NCBI GenBank assembly: GCA_916613615.1
Contig: OU744730.1
Span: forward strand, 20,641,406-20,705,405
DNA from: Steromphala cineraria
Lineage: Eukaryota; Mollusca; Gastropoda; Trochida; Trochidae
Direction of reading: 5' to 3'
DNA: 64,000 nucleotides
Of this stretch, positions 18,686-30,765 are shown piece by piece (positions within the stretch are counted from its first letter, which is position 1; each line of letters starts with the position of its first letter). Position numbers and translations under genes: made by a program. Under the pieces are notes generated by a model, which saw only the letters and a program-made list of their open reading frames with translations, did no database searches and was not told the origin of the DNA.

Positions 18686-21600
18686 TCACTTTTTGGATTT
18701 CGCACTTGTATCTTTCTTCTCTCCATCCTTTGCGTCCTTCTTATCTTTGTCATCCTTTTCTTCTTTCTTTTCTTTCTTCTCCTTGGGATCCTTCCCTTCG
18801 TTCTTCTCCGCATCTCGGTTCTGTACCTTGTTGTTGATAAGGTTGTGAAGGGCTATGATGGAACGTATTAAAGATGCCAGATAGACCACAAGCATTTGAT
18901 CGTTAGTTTTAACGTACATGGCCTTAACGAACTCGGTGAGATTGACGTCTGGCAGCAGGTTGAAGATGTCTTGAAGCTGATAGATGATTTGATGGTTGAT
19001 TGGAAGCTCGTCTGAAGAGACTTTCTCTAAGTATGAGCTGATGTCACGGATGTGCGAGTGAAGACCTTTCAGACCCATTAACTGGTTTGTGATTCGCTGG
19101 GACAGGGTGCCCACGGTTGTGTCTTTGATGTCTCTATGAAAGGAAGGATTATATTGAAATATATTTGTTAAAGATTTGAATGCTTTAGTTGTCACTATTT
19201 GTTGGTAGCTTTTGGCTTACTGATGATTAGTTAATCTGACATAAACTCAAAGATGAAAATCCCTTTGCATAGGGGATGGGGACAGCTAAGGTAAATCATG
19301 ATTAAACAAACAGACCATTTTATTGATTCAAAGTGGACAAATGTGGTGTCTGTTTTTGCAGAGGCTAAGATTGTTATGAATCAGGCAATGAAAATCATGA
19401 ACATTGATCATGATCATCATCATGTTAACCAGTGTATAAAATAGATTGGAAACATAGCCGGTCCTAAAAATTAATTGGCCAAATCCTTAGGGAAAAATAA
19501 AGAAAATGTTTGAAAAGTTACCAGTCCTGACGAAAAAGTAACCAGTCCCAGCAAAAAGTAGCCAGTTTAAGGACTAGCGGACGGGCTATATTTTAAACAC
19601 TGTGTTAACCCGTGAAAAGGTCCAATATCAAGCTGCATTACCATTTTTTCAGTCTGATTAAAATTGCCTCTGTTCCGAGATTCAGAAATAAAGTTAAAAA
19701 ATATTGACTCAACCATGATAAAACTTGTTTGACGGTTGCCTCTCCACATCAATGTTACCACCAGTTAGGAGCATGTAACTAAAGTTTACCGGTAGCTTTC
19801 AATATGATTGGAGATAGCCGTCTTAAAAATGGCTTAAAACACAACAGATAAATCAGATTGCAAGTAATCTAACATGTGAATGCGTTACCTAAGTAGATGT
19901 TCCACTCCCACTTCCTCAGCCTCCTCTGCTCCTATCTCACTTGGTACATGGTCGAACGTCTTCGAGGTGGGTGTGCCATCCTGCAATACAGTGTAAAAGT
20001 TAACAATTCAAATCAATATTCAAAATCATTTTTGGGAGAGATGTCTGGCCGACTTCATTTTTACATTCTTATTTGAAGTCATTTGTAGTGATGGGTATCG
20101 ACCCTAAATAGACCAGTCACCTGTTTATCATGGCGAGATGATATATCCAAATATAAGTTTAGGAGATCATGAGACAATATATCATGAAAGTATTGGTCAG
20201 GCAATGTAAGACGTATTATGATGATAACTTGATGATGACTTGTTCAGTAACCTTTTGGTAAATCATCTCGCCACTTAGGTCACTATTATGACTACAAACA
20301 GGTGTACCAATCATCACTAAAATATCAACAAGACTTTTCAAAAGATTTGTTTTGCCAGTGCACAAACGTTTCTCAAATAAAATAGCTTAATTCAGGGGTG
20401 GAAATAACTTTTTATTTTCTGGTGTACTCCGGTACAGTAGCATATAATAATAATAATAATAATGAGCATTTATAAAGCGCTATATCCATACACAAGGTGC
20501 ATGCTCAAAGCGCAGTGAAAATAAGAAAATTTAAGGTGATGAAATGAAATGCTATGAAATAAAGCCTAAAAGTAATACTGGTAGCATTGATTAAGGATAT
20601 TTATAATTAGAGTCTATGGGTAGAATCTATGAATAATAGCTAGAAAATAGATGAGTTTTGAGCTGTGATTTAAAAACAGTCAGTGAGGATGACATTTTGA
20701 TGACATAAGGAAGTTGGTTCCAAAGTCTTGGAGCAGTACAGCTGAAAGATTTAAGTCCATAACTGGTGTTTTTATACTTTGGCATCTTGAGAAGCTTCAA
20801 ATTCTCGGATCGAAGATCTTTTGCAGGGGTATAGTCCTCCAAGGAATTTAAAAGATATGCTGGAGCCATATTATGTTGACATTTGTAAGTAATACATAGA
20901 ACTTTAAATTTGATTTTATATGTGAATTTACTTGTCCTGACTTTTTTTCCACTGTACCAGAGGTCACAAAAACTTCTTAACTAAAATTAGTTCCAACCAA
21001 TCATATTTATTTACTGAATAATTTTATTTTATCTTGTTTTTAAGAAGATTTAAACTCCCTTATCTAAGTTTTTCAATTGCTTTCATACTTTACTTTATTA
21101 TACAAACTAGTTTTGCATGGTAGTTTTATTTGACTTGTCTGAAATTTTTAGTCATCGATATACCGGTATGTACGCCATGTGATTTCAAATATCCATTTCA
21201 TATTAATTTGGAAATTGGTAGTTCCTTTCAAATAAACACATTTATCCTTACCAATGAGCTTGATGCATATTTATTCAAAGCACACATCTTATCAAGCACA
21301 TTTTCCCATAAGCAAAGACGTACACAGTCCCACTATTTGAAAGAAATTAAGAGTAAATCTCAATATCAAACGGCTGACACAAGTACAGATAACTAGAAAC
21401 AAGATAAATCTTTAGAAAATACTGACAGGAATCTTTCTTGAAAAAAAATAGATTTCCAGAGCATGATAATCAAAATTTACCTCTAGTTTATCAAATCTAA
21501 TCTTGTAAAATCAAACACGGCAACATGAAACGATCGCCATCATAACAGGAAGCTATTTGTAAAACACACACTGATTGGTCCTAATGGAAAGACCATCACT

Positions 21601-24067
21601 TGTTATCCAATCACAGACTGCGTTTCATGTTCATGCTATATTCAGACATAAGGGAGTTCCAAAATGAATTGGTGAAGTCTGAAATTTTAAACTATTTTGC
21701 TTTTGTGTTAATGTTTGCAAAAGACACAGATAATTTTTATTTTTAATTTATTTTATAAAAATAAGATATACATTTAACACTGCCACAGTCTACTGGACAA
21801 CGGTACAGCTGTGAATGTAAATTGACTTGCCCTGCAGTAAAAATCACTGGACTCGGGCGTCAGGCAACGGGTTATTTCCACCCCTGCACATGCATGTAAA
21901 TTGCATTTTAACTTACATCATGAACTTCTTCCACCATCACATAAGCTTCCGTAGGAAGACCCAAATCTTTGGGTTTTGCATCAATGACAACCATCACCTG
22001 AAAATAACAAAGTCATGAATAACACATTTTAGACCCCGGATTAGAATCTTAGAAGAGTACAACCATTACGACAAGGTGTCTATAAACCTTTCAAGGCATT
22101 TAAGGAGACGGGACAAAGGTTTTCTTTTCTCAAATGTGAGCAATGCAAGAAGCCATAGTGCAACTGGATTTGAGTCCTTATGGCAATTCTCTTTATTAAT
22201 CGAAGCATAGTCATCCTGATTGTTTTAAAGGATATTCTGTTTATTGTGTTTTCTGTTGTTGTTTTTTTTAATAGAAAATTCATATCGTAAATAATACTAG
22301 ACAAAACTCTATATTAGTCGTAGTTGCTTGTTGAATAATCTGTCCTACGACTGGGTCGTTCTGTTGGCAAAACAATGTTTTACGTTACAAATGGCCAAAT
22401 GCACAGCGCACACATTCGGCAATAATAGTCAAATCATGAAAACTCCACTGCACAAAGATCTACAGAGTTTATAATGTAAGCTCCTTGCATCGATGACGTC
22501 ATATTTTCAAAGAAAATGGCGACCCCCGTCATAGTTCAAAAACGAAGGTTTAAAATTCTGTAAATACTTAACTCGTTGACAGAAAAATTCTATTATTTGT
22601 GAGAGAGTGTATTTTAACACAAACATTTGCTAGAGTTAAATTGAAATCGTACTGGAATTTTCCTTCAACTTTCTTACACAATCACAAAATTAAACTGGTG
22701 TGTTACCAAAGTTAAAGAACACATTGTATTGGTAACATAATTTTTGAAATAGTCCTAATCATAATTAAAGCTTGCCATTTTATTATCGCAGTGTTTGAGT
22801 AGAAGTATCCATGGCATAGTGATACATAGTAATTTTGATCCTATATCTGACCAATTATTTTATTTAGGTGACTGAGATTATAGAAATGCTCTTTGTTCAA
22901 TATCATTTCTATACTTACCGAGTTTGGGTTGTACCTCCTGATCAACTCATTGATTGCCACATCATTTGGGTGAAGTTTGGGTCCTGTATGGTACCATCCA
23001 ACAACTTTCTCTCGAGCTAAAGAAAACACAAATACACTTGCAACAGATTTGGTAAGAGAAAAGAATTTTGAAATTTTTTTTCCAAATGTAAAGTCTTTTT
23101 TAATTATTGGATACATAAAAGATTAAGGAGCATTCTGCATAAATAAAGGCTCACAAAATATGACATTAGATGGGTAGAATGAATGATTTATCACTAAATC
23201 ATATCAATATGTACTGACCATTAACTTTCTTGAACATGCCATACATGTTTTCCATGTAGTCATGGTCGAGAAACCAGACACTCCTGTCCTTGTCATCTTC
23301 ATCAAATGGAACTGAAAACAGATTGAACATAACATTTTCAAACTATTACAATTCAGAATTGATTACATGGAAGCAGATGGTTAAACATAAACAATGAGAA
23401 CATGACTGGTCAATTGTTTGATTTTTCGCATGAAAAAGACTTAAAGAATGGAATGTATTCCAAAAAAGTAAAGATACTTCAAATGGGATACGGTCAAAAC
23501 AGCGACATACCCAAACAGCAACAGACCAAAACGGATACAAGTTGGTCAAAACGACGACAAATGGCAATTTATATAAATAGCTTAATAGCAAAAAATAAAT
23601 AGCTTTCTCGATATCGAGGTAATTGGTAAAAGGCCTCATGGTCATATATAATTATTAATATAACCGTATGATGAGTAAAACTTGAGTAAGTGAGTTATTA
23701 CTTACCACTGGTAGTATACTGCAGTCATTAGCAAGTTGAAAATGATTGCAAAACTAAAGCGGAGATTGAAACATTGGATTTCAAACAGTGTGATTATCAG
23801 TGGCCTAATCTTTATGTTAGTTAGTCTAAATAATTCAGATCTGAAGATAATGGATAAGAAAATAACATTGATAATAAAAGATAATATACCAGCAAAACTG
23901 TTGGAAATGTCTAGTACACCCTGTTTGTTTGCTCCAAGTAAGACGCCGACAACTCTTTTCACGTTGCCGACTTTTCCCATGCGATTAAAATGGTCAACTA
24001 CACTCAAAAGAACGAGTGGATGAACGACCACTTTGCTTATCTGTTTGTTGGGTTCTGTAGTCGGCAT
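18686..24067 (-). CDS. PSMD7: 26S proteasome regulatory subunit Rpn8 (PSMD7)
   Basis: Rpn8 is a non-catalytic MPN-domain protein of the 19S lid; it pairs with the deubiquitinase Rpn11. Reading the minus strand, six coding exons join with GT-AG introns: 24067-23890, 23311-23219, 23016-22919, 21997-21917, 19980-19889 and 19133-18686. They give 329 residues, against about 324 in human. The MPN domain starts near residue 12 ([18 protein letters not shown]). [13 protein letters not shown] lies where Rpn11 has its metal-binding histidines, and the full JAMM set is absent, as expected for Rpn8. The helical C-terminal part ([43 protein letters not shown]) bundles with other lid subunits. The last 45 or so residues are a Lys/Glu/Asp tail ending KSKK. 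The start at 24067 is favoured over an in-frame ATG 12 codons upstream because it matches the family length. The gene is divergent from a coiled-coil gene. Confidence 0.96.
19490..19600 (+). repeat. Solo end fragments of the TGACCT-rich repeat in PSMD7 intron 5
   Basis: AGTTACCAGTCCTGACGAAA resembles the left end of the 14731 repeat, and AGTAGCCAGTTTAAGGACTA with GGACGGGCTATATTT resembles the right end seen at 18345-18390. The two ends sit side by side without the interior, as an internal deletion copy would. The intron is 19134-19888. Confidence 0.65.
20087..20318. mobile_element. Small element with degenerate inverted repeats, PSMD7 intron 4
   Basis: The left side runs AGTGATGGGTA, then CACCTGTTT, then GGCGAGATGAT. 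The right side has their reverse complements in mirrored order: ATCATCTCGCC, AAACAGGTG and TACCAATCATCACT. The element is 232 bp with no coding capacity; its class is undetermined. Confidence 0.6.
20393..21886. mobile_element. Candidate DNA transposon with 16-bp perfect inverted ends, PSMD7 intron 4
   Basis: CAGGGGTGGAAATAAC at 20393-20408 is exactly matched on the other strand at 21871-21886. CAGGG-type ends suit hAT elements, but I see no matching 8-bp flanks and no transposase. A LINE fragment (20443-20940) lies inside. Most of the 1936-bp intron is this element. Confidence 0.55.
20443..20940 (-). mobile_element. LINE fragment, L2/CR1-like 3' end
   Basis: The minus strand encodes the C-terminal end of a LINE polymerase: [20 protein letters not shown], then [29 protein letters not shown] and [10 protein letters not shown], ending at 20627. 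The untranslated tail has GCGCTTTATAAATGCTCATT and finishes in a run of ATT units at 20443-20463. This 3' end style is usual for L2 and CR1 relatives. It is a third LINE type in the window. Confidence 0.85.
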
Positions 24068-24465
24068 CTTGTTGTCTGTGAATCCAAATAATGTTGTAAA
24101 CAAGATAAATGTTCAAAGTGTATTGTGACTGATATCTTTCTCAAATTCCCTGAATCATGTCGGCATTCAACTTCCGCCGGAAAACGGAAACGGAAACAGT
24201 AAACATTCTTACGCAAAATAATCCTTGATATCACTCGTCACTGCCAGATTAAACACACACACTCTGTCAAAGATTATCTAATCAAGACTTGAACACTTAG
24301 ATATAACATGAAAAGAGTAGCTTCTATAAATGTCATCGCTCTGAAATGAATTTACAGATTTTGATGCGGAAGGTGTTAACTGAAGAAGTGATGAGGCACC
24401 ATTGTTTACAGGTGCTTGGCAATGGACTTGTGTGATGTCTCGAAGTCAGTAGATCCTCGTTAATA
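24068..24465. promoter_or_regulatory. Divergent promoter region between PSMD7 and the coiled-coil gene
   Basis: Only 398 bp separate the two start codons, which point away from each other. There is no TATA box at an obvious distance. AACTTCCG and CCGGAA at 24169-24182 form a back-to-back pair of ETS-type sites, followed by two ACGGAAAC motifs. This composition fits a housekeeping two-way promoter; transcription starts are not known. Confidence 0.6.
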
Positions 24466-27400
24466 ATGCAGAAATCCACTTCACCCGAGAGAATTCCGCG
24501 TGAAGCGCTTCACGACCAACATGAAAGGCTTACCACGAAACACATTCAAACGCTGTCATTTATGCAAGACATTGCAAATGAAAACAAACAGCTCAAAGCT
24601 CGAGTTGAACAACTTGAGGTCCGTTGCATTCATTCATGATTCATTAACCATGAACACTTAATAACAAATATTTTTTGTCATTGATCACAAATTATGCATT
24701 TATGATCCTGCTTATGCATTACATTTCCAAAGAATATATTGAACGTATGTTACAACTTTTCACAATTTTAAACACGGATAAGTTTTTTATTTCAAAATTA
24801 TTCAAATTACCTCATTTTTGTCATAGTTATATTAATATCTCAAATAGAAATGTATTTTCCAATCCTTTTTTTTTCATTGTCAATGTTAGATCTTCACAAA
24901 CTGTTTGTGAATGATATATGAAATTATAATTTATATAAATAAAATTTTATTTGTATTGAAGTTAGAGAAACATCAATTAACCTGCATCAATAGCCTTTCA
25001 TTTGATCAGCAAAATATAAAGTATAGGAAACATTTTTGATTATTTACTTTGTCATTATGTTCTTACAGTGTATCATTTGTCAAATTCAAATTACAAACGA
25101 TCACATTTGAAAATATGAATCAAACATTCAATAATTAAAGCACAATTATGAATTTACAAATGCAAAATCCTACCAAATGACCAAATTGAACAGGAGGTAT
25201 TCATTTTGACAACAAAAAAAAGTTATGAATCAATTATTTTCTCCAGCTTATACAGAAGGAATATGAAACCCTTCAAGAAATGTCATCTGACAGTAAAGAC
25301 CGCATCAAACAGATTCAACAGGAGTATCTTCAACGTGCTGATGAAATTAACGCAATGCTTGCGGAAAAGCACAAAAGCGAGGTACAGATGTTAAGACACA
25401 AAAATGCTTTTTGTTGTTTGTATAAAATTATGTGATTTTGATGCATTTATCTACTATTTACTCACTGTTGCAGTAACCAGTTAGCGAAGACGAAACTCAG
25501 TCATCAGCGATTCAATCATAATCTCCTGTTTGAATCTTTGAATCAGCCATCTTGTATTGAATTTTGTACATGTATTTTTATTGCTTACTATATTTTGTGT
25601 AACATTACTTGTATATATGCTCTTGTACCACCTACGTGGTTTTATGAGAATAAATGATTGATTGAATAGCAAAAAGCGGCAATTATGTATAACGAATGGG
25701 TATACTGGTATTTGAGTTACCTGCCCCTAGCTCCTGATACTGAAGGTTTTGTTTGAGTCTTTGCAGTTGGTTAGATGAGTTACGTCAGAAACACGCAACA
25801 AAGATTAATGTGGTGAGACTGACAGGAGGAACTCTAGACTGGATTCAGTTCAAACCCTGATAGAGATAATATTTTTACAATTTTGTTCCTCTGAGCACTG
25901 TCTATTTAAGTCAAACTGACCTTATATGAACAGAATTATTTTTTTCGGAAGATGTAAAGCAAATGAAACAAATATTCATAAGTTTAATATCTTTTCCAGA
26001 TACTTGAACTTGTTGACGAAAAAATAGAAATTGAAAGAAAATCTGCTGCTGATATATCAGATGTAAGTAACCTAACTTTGTTGTTATTTTTGTCTGCCCG
26101 GTAATATAGTTGTCTTTACCTATGAAGATGAGATTTTACGCAGTAGGAGATCGCTGTATAAAAATATGGGTAAACAATCAGGATAGACTTGTAAATGTTT
26201 AAGGAAGAATGATTATAAATTACTTTCTTATATGTTAATTAATCTTTGGGAACCTTTTGAAGTATAATGTATTAAGTTGTTGTTAATTCTGGTTTATGTT
26301 TGGCAATAGTTGTTTCTTTGTTTCTTGTATATGCTTTTAGCTCTGCTTGTTGATTTCAGTTGAAGATTCACATAGAGAGATTACAGCAAACAAACAGAGA
26401 TATGATGTTGAAAAACAACAACATAACAACTTTAGAGGACCAAAATAAGGTAATATTTGTCATCTTCTTAAAATAACCTTTGTTTTGTTTATTTTTGTCT
26501 TATTTTGAAAATTGTGACAACAGTGATGATGAAAGTGACATTGTCCTTACATTACATTAGATTGAGTAATCAGAGAATTTGTGTGAATTTCCTGCTTTCA
26601 ATTTATTCTCCTTCTTTAACCATGTTTTACATCACAAAATTTGCAATTATCATTATGCATTTTAAGTTGTTTTCTGTTATTTGGCATATAATGCACTATT
26701 TAGGTTTCAAATCTTTTGTTACGCTCAAATTAACATTTTAAAAATGTTTTATGACAATGATGAAATATACCAACCAAAAAGATAAGAAAGCAAGAACAAA
26801 ATTCTTGAAATATAGAAAACCTCCATATATTTGAATTTGAATCTTTCTCAAAATTATTTTTATGTGTGCAATATAATCCTTCTTGTGTTTCCTGATAGCA
26901 AGAATGCCAAGGAATAATGCCAAACTGTTCTTGATATGCTCAATTGAACAACAATCTTTACTATTTTTTTTGAAATAATCTTGACATGTTTTACATATTT
27001 TACAGCTGCTTCAAGAAGAACTTGATCACACAAGAGGAGAAAATGACGAACTAAAACTGGAATGTGCCAGATTGCAACAGCCTACGAGGAGTCAATCTGA
27101 TTTGCATCACGTTCAGGGACTGAAATCTCAGAATGAGGCTTTGAATCAACAAATCAGGGAACTTAATCAGAAGAGAGACGAACTTGAATTCCGATTTTCT
27201 AAGCTTGAACAAGAACTTCATGAGAAATCCAAAGATGGTGACAAAATCACATTGATTGACAACCTACGTACAAAGTTAGAAAAAATTCACAAAGAAAAAA
27301 CTGAAATGATTCAAAAGATATCAAATTATGAAAATGAAATTACTAACTTGAAAATCGAGAATGAAAATCTTAAAGACTCACTGGTTAAACTTGATAGAGA

Positions 27401-27692
27401 GAAGCAAAATATACTGATAGAGTTTCAAAAAGTTTGTTATGAACTTCAAGAATTAAGAAGACAGATGTCAAAAGATCAGGATAAGAAGGCATTTAAAGAC
27501 TTTGTGATGGTCAAAAGAGAGTTAAATGTTCTCAAAGAAGAAAATCAATTTCTTCGTCACAGAAACAGACTGACAGTTGAGAAACTGCCTTTTCTCAAAG
27601 ATGATCGACCAAGGTCGGCAACGAAAGTGTCGGAGATGAAGAACAAGAAGAAGCCCCTGTCTTTACCCTCCTCCAAATCAGATACCTGTTGA
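24466..27692 (+). CDS. Coiled-coil protein, five exons, family not recognised
   Basis: Exons 24466-24618, 25247-25381, 26000-26062, 26360-26449 and 27006-27692 are all multiples of three, so every intron is phase 0. They are joined by GT-AG sites (the first donor, GTCCGT, is weak). The product is about 375 residues, starting MQKSTSPERIPREAL. Almost all of it is predicted coiled coil: heptad-rich Lys/Glu/Leu/Gln sequence from about residue 25 to 340, for example LKIHIERLQQTNRDMMLKNN and IENENLKDSLVKLDREKQN. A basic, Ser-rich tail (SATKVSEMKNKKKPLSLPSS) follows. There is no transmembrane segment or enzyme motif. It may be a structural or scaffold protein, possibly ciliary or centrosomal, but nothing in the sequence proves that. 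A possible AATAAA lies at 28451-28456. Confidence 0.85.
25480..25670 (+). mobile_element. LINE 3' tail fragment in the coiled-coil gene intron 2
   Basis: Its last part, TTGTACCACC-TACGTGG and TTTATGAGAATAAATGATTG, parallels the end of the LINE at 1-3945 (TGTACCACCGTTGGTGGCGT, then TTTGAGAAATAAACGA). It keeps a short hairpin, CCAC and GTGG, at 25628-25639, and ends in TGATTGATTGAAT. It is a 5'-truncated tail of a related LINE; the left limit is approximate. Confidence 0.6.
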
Positions 27693-28054
27693 TCATCATT
27701 CATTCCCAAACCTAAGAACGTCTGTTAAAAGTTCAGGGATTGGGAAAGTGGCAGGGGCCATGGGCCATTTTGCATATTGGTTGAAAAAGAATTTTAAAGT
27801 TTATTATTGATATAAGGACCATGGCCCATTGAAACTTCAGAAAGTTGCTAACAAGCCTGAAAATGAACCATTGTCAAAGATGTCTGTCCCAATCCCTGCA
27901 CATGTACACATATTGAACACATGTCACTGGTTATGGCTCACCATATACGTAATAATTACTGGTCTCAATTCAGTTTTGAATGTGTAGGTATATGTCATGG
28001 TGTCAATACTGTACGTGTTATTGGCTATAGTTATCGAAAAGTAAGAGTTAACAT
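27693..28054 (+). other. Downstream of coiled-coil gene, probably 3' UTR and intergenic
   Basis: There is no coding capacity. GGCCATGGGCCATTTTG at about 27756 and GGACCATGGCCCATTG at about 27817 form a loose inverted pair. The transcript end is not visible. Confidence 0.4.
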
Positions 28055-28187
28055 TGGCGGATCCAGAGGAGGGCCCCTCCCCTACAAGATAGTTCAAAAT
28101 ATAGATAACAAAAAATTATTTCAAAAGTTGTACTTACGACACCTATTGTGTGCACCGTCCCCAGACAAAAATCCTGAATCAGCCCCT
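28055..28187. mobile_element. Short interspersed element with GGCGGATCCAG-type ends
   Basis: The left end is GGCGGATCCAGAGGAGGGCC. The right end on the other strand reads GGGGCTGATTCAGGATTTTT. Related single-end pieces occur at about 31050 (GGCCGATCCAGAGGGGTG), 32894 (GCGGATTCAGGAGGGGGCG) and, reversed, 51150 (TCTGGATCCGCCAATG). This is a scattered, old, non-coding family. Confidence 0.5.
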
Positions 28188-28497
28188 GGTTAAACCCTGT
28201 AATTGATTGATATATCATGTTAATTATTCATATTATTATCAACAAATACTGTGATTTGTGAAGATTTCAAGACCCAACAAAATCAACAATATTCATTGAA
28301 AACTTTGCACTTGTTAACTTCATCACATTTCTTTGCCAAGCCAATCCATTTCTTCTTGTTTGCTTTCCTACTTCTCAATGTTTCTATTCCTACCCCCAAA
28401 TCCAAAACTTTAAAGTATACCAACACACCAAAGATTGAAAAATAACTGTGAATAAATGTTTCAAAAGCACCTATAGTACATGTTGAATTTTTTGTCC

Positions 28498-28926
28498 TTA
28501 AAGGGACCATTCGAGCGGGGTATTTTTTGTGGAAACGAAATTCAGGAGGACTTTCCTGTTTACAGTTATAAATGATTTTTACATGAAAATTTCACACTTA
28601 ATTTCAATTATGTTTGTAAGGTTAGCATTGCAGTTGTTAAAGATTAAACAATTTGCCAAAGAATAAAGTGTATCGCTCGAAAATTAAAAACATCGTGAAA
28701 TGAAGCCAATCTTCGAAGCTACGATCGTGGAATGCATTATTACGACAAAATGTTGTTGTAACTGGTAACTTTTATTATGAATTATTTGTGAATATACTCC
28801 TCTTATATCAGTCAAGTAATTATTTCTTTATTTTATTAATGAATAAGCATAATACAGCACATTTGTTTTCTCGGAATGCTAACGTTTCAAAATGGCGGAC
28901 GAAACGCGGTCGAGTGGTGCCTTTAA
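28498..28926 (+). mobile_element. TTAA-type MITE family B, complete copy
   Basis: The 429-bp copy has TTAA at both ends. The left end reads TTAAAGGGACCATTCGAGCG and the right end, on the other strand, TTAAAGGCACCACTCGACCG. There is no transposase. TTAA duplication is the mark of piggyBac- and Kolobok-type transposases, one of which presumably moved it. Confidence 0.9.
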
Positions 28927-30680
28927 TGTTCGCATGTTATTTATATGAATCAGTTGCATTCAAAGAAAATGAAACTAAAATGGCATTCAAAGAAAATGAA
29001 ACTAAAATGACTTAGTCAAATATCTGCATGTTTGAGATAAGAAATTAGTATTGATTTTTGCAGAGCATGATGTAATAACACTTTTATCACCATGAACAAT
29101 CAATCTACGCATTGTTTTATATTGCTAGTCACGGAAGAACATTTTTATTAATTTCATCTTAAAGATTAGTTATACATTACTCTTTAATATGTGTCACTTT
29201 GTATGTACCTAGTAAGACCTTGCTGAATATATCCATTACATTTTCAGTTTGAAAAAATTCTTGAAATTCAGCAACAGTCACCATTGTTTAACACTGAATG
29301 GGTGACCATGTTCTTTCCTGTCAAATTTGATAGTTTTGAGGGTTGATTCCATAGAAAATAAGGTGTTTTGAGATTAGTGAAGTCATGTGTTGCACGAGAA
29401 ATTTATTTTGAGTGTAGGATGTTTTTCATCAAGAAACCTGTGCGTTATATCAGCTTTGATTCTCTACTCAGTAGGCAGTTGGGATATGTAATGATACTTG
29501 GTTCTCAACCATTGGACTTAAATGTTCATGCTCCTTAACTTTATTGTTATGGATTTTTTTTCTGAGCATGAGAACAGTTCATAAAGATCATTCATATGCT
29601 GTGAAGTGAAGTTCCACAAACTGATCTTCACCCTCAGATTAAAGAGCCACTCTCGTCATTTATAACGTTTTGCTTTGATCTACATCACAACTTACAACTT
29701 CCTGTTGTCAATAAACATCGTTGATTAGCTTGAAAATTAACATTTTCTGCAACAGTCTGCGGATGACACTTGGTAAAGTTTGGCATAAAAGATCCTGGAC
29801 AACTCACATGTTTTTTCAATTCAACTCTTTCATGCAGATCTTATTGCATGAACAATAATGTTTTTTACTTTGAAGCCTTTATAGTTGGTTCCAATGATGT
29901 AAATGTGTTAGAAATTGTATTATATCTTAGTTTATGCATTTTTGCATTTTTGCTGTTATGCAAAATAAGGCATGTTGATTTGATATCTTTTGAATAAATC
30001 TCAAAGATGATTTTTGAACAGCAATATGAACATTGACAGAAACATGAAATTCATTCTTTGTTACTAATATTACATTAGTATTTGACTATTAATAGTACAT
30101 TAACATTACTATTTGACATCTATTTTCATAACTTGTATGTGTCAAAATCTCAAATCATCAGAAACAAGAAGAAAATATGTTACAAATTTCTTTAGTATGT
30201 GTTAACAGAAGTTGGTTTATCATTTAAATATTTACTAAACTTTGGATTTATTTTGATCTTTTCAAATATATTTATAATCACTATTTATTAAGAAATTACG
30301 AATTTAAAATGTTAGGTGTGTTATTTTCCTGTCCATATGTAATTTATGTTAAGATGATCCAGATATATTTATTTTTTAATTTTCATTTACGAAAACTGCT
30401 GAAAACAGAACTGTGATGAGTAATCCCTCCTAATCATTGCATCCCATAATTAGTATCATTGTCATAAATTCATGAAAATGTGTCTTATGTTCAATTTTTT
30501 TAAAACCTATTTTTTATATGTTAACTATTTTTTTCTTGATATACTTCCTTCTATTAAAGATAGTAAACGATCATACTTCTTTGTTTTTTTATACCCAAGC
30601 CTTACAGGGTAACTAGGGAATATACAATGTTCATTCTTTCCATGGTTGGTCTCAGAACTTTGTCCTGAGCAAAACACTTA
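28927..30680. other. AT-rich intergenic DNA
   Basis: No supported coding exon or repeat. A 24-bp direct duplication containing CATTCAAAGAAAATGAAACT lies at 28958-29006. Confidence 0.5.
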
Positions 30681-30683
30681 AAC

Positions 30684-30765
30684 TGTTATTATTATTATAT
30701 GAATATTTATATAGCGCACATATCCATCCACTCTAGACATGCTAGCTTCCCCAAACTTTATAGAC
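30684..30765 (-). mobile_element. Small LINE 3'-end remnant
   Basis: ATTATTATTATATGAATATT followed by TATATAGCGCACATATCC has the same layout as the LINE tail at 20443-20490 (ATT run, then TTTATAAAGCGCTATATCC). Confidence 0.5.

Noticed and set aside
23736..24023. Plus-strand open frame over PSMD7 exon 1
   Set aside because: It is the antisense shadow of the exon encoding the MPN domain.
25740..25860. Possible tRNA-like sequence in the coiled-coil gene intron 2
   Set aside because: AGTTCAAACCC resembles a B-box, but no A-box at the right distance or cloverleaf could be found.
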